DNA of 37,122 bases from Candidatus Cloacimonadota bacterium (GTDB lineage: Bacteria; Cloacimonadota; Cloacimonadia; JGIOTU-2): positions 1-37,122 of the forward strand of contig JAUWPE010000011.1 in the NCBI GenBank assembly GCA_030611765.1. Direction: 5' to 3'. Below the pieces are notes generated by a model. That model saw only the letters and a list, made by a program, of their open reading frames with translations. It did no database searches and had not been told where the DNA came from. The first letter of the stretch is position 1; every line of letters starts with the position of its first letter. The translations under genes and the position numbers were made by a program. Positions 35,384 through 37,122 of this stretch are shown in pieces.

Positions 35384-35754
35384 AAAATTCATATTCAGAT
35401 AAATATCGATCTCATCAAAAAAGCTGATATTTTTTAGTATATACGGAAGGAAGCAGCAGCAGTAATAATCGGTAATATGAAGTGAGTGTTCCAACAAATT
35501 TGACAATCTACAATAGCATTACATTTCTTACAACCAAATATTGATAAAATATAAGGAAAAAAATGCTAAACCACGAAACACCAGTCTTCTCCGCCAGTTG
35601 GCGGATACGCCAAGGCAGGCACGAAATTAATAAAATAACGTTTAAAAGAATATTTTCTCTTAAAACCTGTTTTCGTGCTTTTAGTGCTTTTTGCATGCCA
35701 CGGCGTAGTGAAATGGAGACGGGTGGTAAAAATATTTATATCTAAGGAGTAATG
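35384..35754 (+). repeat. Intergenic stretch with palindromic repeat
   Basis: This stretch has no gene I can support. Around 35582-35620 it has CAGTCTTCTCCGCCAGTTGG-type sequence, with palindrome TCCGCCAGTTGGCGGA (35590-35605), continuing GATACGCC. The same extended context is seen near 28135-28170. The segment up to about 35740 looks like a low-complexity dispersed repeat. AAGGAG at 35744-35749 is the gcvT ribosome site. No glycine riboswitch pattern is apparent. Confidence 0.5.
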
Positions 35755-36855
35755 ATGATCAAAAAGACACCCTTTTATAATATTCACAAAGAAAAAGGAG
35801 CGAAGATATTGCCATTTGCCGGTTATGAAATGCCGATCCAATATAAAAACGGCATTATTCATGAGCATAAAAAAGTCCGTGAATCTGTTGGCATGTTCGA
35901 TCTCAGTCACATGGGGGAATTTATTATAAAGGGCTCCAAAGCACTTGAATTTTTGCAGAAAACAACGATCAATGATGTTTTCGAACTTGTTGTCGGGCAG
36001 GTACAATACAGCAATATGTGCTATTCGGATGGTGGAATTGTCGATGATCTGCTGGTTTATAGAGATGAGAATTTTTACTATCTTGTTGTAAATGCATCAA
36101 ATCTGGAAAAGGATTTTGAGTGGTTGAAAAGCAATCTTATTGAGGGTGTAGAGCTTATAAATGTGAGCGATGATACTGCCCTTATCGGTGTGCAGGGACT
36201 TCAGGCAGAGCCGGTGGTGCAGAAACTGATAAAGGATGATCTGTCAACACTCGTGTACTATCATTTTATACATTCTGAAATCGATGGTGTGCCAGCATTG
36301 ATCTCCAGAACCGGCTATACGGGTGAAGATGGATTTGAGATATATTTCACAGACCTCGATAGGGCAGAGGAATTATGGCACAAGGTCGAAAAAGCAGGTG
36401 AAGAATTTGATATAGAACCCATTGGTCTTGGAGCACGTGATACACTTCGTTTGGAAATGAAATATCCTCTTTATGGAAATGATATTGGTAAGGATACCAA
36501 TCCGCTTGAAGCCGGACTCCGCTGGGTGGTGAAATTTGATAAGGGTGATTTTATCGGAAAAGAAGTGCTGGAAAGAGTTATGCAGGAAAAGATACAGAGA
36601 AAGCTTATTCCTTTTGTGATGGATGGAAAAGGCATTCCAAGACCACATTATAAAATTTTCAAGAATGGTAAAGAGATAGGGGAAGTGCGTAGCGGTACAA
36701 TGTCACCGAGTTTGGGTATAGGTATTGGAACCGGCTATGTGCATCGCGATTATATGAAATCCGGTAATGAGATAGATATTGAAATTCGGGGTAAGATGTA
36801 TCCTGCCACGGTTATCAAGCCACCATTCTATAAAGAAGGAACTGTCAAGAAGTAG
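35755..36855 (+). CDS. gcvT: Glycine cleavage system T protein (aminomethyltransferase)
   Basis: GcvT moves the methylene group from aminomethyl-lipoyl-GcvH to tetrahydrofolate and releases ammonia. This 366-residue protein is full length: FYNIHKEKGAKILPFAGYEMPIQY, VGMFDLSHMGEFIIKG, TINDVFELVVGQVQYSNMCY followed by SDGGIVDDLLVYR, ISRTGYTGEDGFEIYF, GLGARDTLRLEMKYPLYGNDI (folate contact), and EIGEVRSGTMSPSLGIGIGTGYV at the C-terminal barrel. Two ATGs lie side by side (35752 and 35755). AAGGAG is five bases from the second and only two from the first, so I prefer 35755. gcvH is separate at 27537-27914, and gcvP is not in the window. Confidence 0.95.
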   Translation: MIKKTPFYNIHKEKGAKILPFAGYEMPIQYKNGIIHEHKKVRESVGMFDLSHMGEFIIKGSKALEFLQKTTINDVFELVVGQVQYSNMCYSDGGIVDDLLVYRDENFYYLVVNASNLEKDFEWLKSNLIEGVELINVSDDTALIGVQGLQAEPVVQKLIKDDLSTLVYYHFIHSEIDGVPALISRTGYTGEDGFEIYFTDLDRAEELWHKVEKAGEEFDIEPIGLGARDTLRLEMKYPLYGNDIGKDTNPLEAGLRWVVKFDKGDFIGKEVLERVMQEKIQRKLIPFVMDGKGIPRPHYKIFKNGKEIGEVRSGTMSPSLGIGIGTGYVHRDYMKSGNEIDIEIRGKMYPATVIKPPFYKEGTVKK

Positions 36856-36892
36856 GAGGTGAGTCGTAGTTTCGCAAAATTTGTATCAATCC

Positions 36893-37019
36893 TTAAGTCA
36901 AGTCTCCGCAAGCGGATTCTTAACTCAAGTCTTGGTCGGACTTGACTTAAAAGCGAAGCGTTGAGTTAAGAACGACTGGACACTTAAAAGCGAAGCGTTG
37001 AGTTAAGAACGATTGGACA
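36893..37019. repeat. Inverted repeat plus two tandem 37-bp units
   Basis: TTAAGTCAAGTC (36893-36904) and GACTTGACTTAA (36939-36950) form a perfect 12-bp inverted repeat. From 36946, a 37-bp unit beginning CTTAAAAGCGAAGCGTTGAG occurs twice in tandem (36946-36982 and 36983-37019) with one difference. TTCTTAACTCAA at 36918-36929 pairs with a segment in each unit. There is no gene between gcvT and the edge CDS. Confidence 0.75.
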
Positions 37020-37079
37020 AACCAAACTTCAAGTCTTGTAAAAACTTTGCGAAAAGAATGCAACTTTCGTAAAGATTTA

Positions 37080-37122
37080 CTATTTTATCAAGATGAGCTT
37101 CTTCGCATCTTCTGTTTTTCCA
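37080..37122 (-). CDS. C-terminus of a probable T9SS-secreted protein (partial)
   Basis: Only the last 13 codons are in the window. On the minus strand they read GKTEDAKKLILIK and then TAG at 37082-37080. A final Gly, a Lys-Lys pair and a hydrophobic LILIK ending are the pattern of type A C-terminal sorting domains of the type IX secretion system, known in Bacteroidota and several related phyla. The body of the protein lies to the right of the window. The call rests on a short tail, so it is tentative. Confidence 0.5.
   Translation of the reverse strand, partial: GKTEDAKKLILIK

Noticed and set aside
35384-35754. Glycine riboswitch upstream of gcvT
   Set aside because: I could not find the paired aptamer pattern; the region is palindromic dispersed repeat.
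36946-37019. CRISPR-like tandem repeat
   Set aside because: Only two units, directly adjacent with no spacers and no cas genes.

Overview
The window looks like a chromosome segment from an uncultured bacterium of the Fibrobacterota-Chlorobiota-Bacteroidota (FCB) side of the tree. Candidatus Cloacimonadota is my best guess. The basis is a mix of signals: the flavour of the rRNA operon, saccharopine-type lysine catabolism, a CitD-CitE fusion, a 23S-IVP-like (four-helix-bundle) gene remnant, many small palindromic intergenic repeats, and what appears to be a type IX secretion (T9SS) C-terminal sorting tail at the right edge. This placement is inference. The 16S gene at about 1278-2833 is complete and would settle it. 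I see no phage, plasmid, integrase, transposase gene or CRISPR array.

Layout. Bases 1-1078 hold the 3' part of serS. Bases 1079-6370 hold one complete rRNA operon: a promoter, a boxA-like site, 16S, tRNA-Ile(GAT), tRNA-Ala(TGC), a second boxA-like site, 23S and 5S. Long complementary stems flank each rRNA and a terminator-like hairpin follows. Bases 6385-9160 hold two exported proteins of unknown function (a membrane zinc-ribbon protein and a Cache-domain lipoprotein) and a THEP1-type NTPase. Bases 9160-9560 are a repeat and hairpin cluster. Bases 9587-12330 are a citrate lyase operon (fused citD-citE, then citF). Bases 12387-16775, on the minus strand, carry a degenerate-PP2C/propeller membrane protein coupled to a radical SAM/SPASM protein, an orphan MNT-type nucleotidyltransferase, a GT2 glycosyltransferase and nusB. 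Bases 16947-22217 carry a PIN-PhoH ATPase, an HDIG hydrolase, a GT39-like transferase, a PAP2 phosphatase and an exported SagB-like nitroreductase. Bases 22398-27467 carry a PLP aminotransferase and a tightly packed folP-cdaA-coaE-MFS run. gcvH follows on the minus strand. Bases 27915-28950 are a roughly 1 kb nested repeat region, followed by an ATP-cone/nucleoside-kinase fusion. Bases 30292-31490 are another roughly 1.2 kb repeat region containing a disrupted IVP-like gene. Bases 31493-35383 form a rocD/lysine-ketoglutarate reductase/saccharopine dehydrogenase operon. gcvT and the end of a probable T9SS substrate finish the window.

How the genes fit together. The metabolic theme is amino-acid and organic-acid use: lysine through saccharopine, ornithine through the aminotransferase, glycine through GcvH and GcvT, and citrate through citrate lyase. 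A class I/II aminotransferase at 22398 could act on 2-aminoadipate, downstream of the saccharopine route. The folP-cdaA-coaE block joins folate synthesis, c-di-AMP signalling and CoA synthesis. The accessory interest lies in the two intergenic repeat zones. They preserve an empty/filled site pair for a 48-bp palindromic insertion at TTAA, and an IVP-like gene whose core has been replaced by a palindromic repeat.
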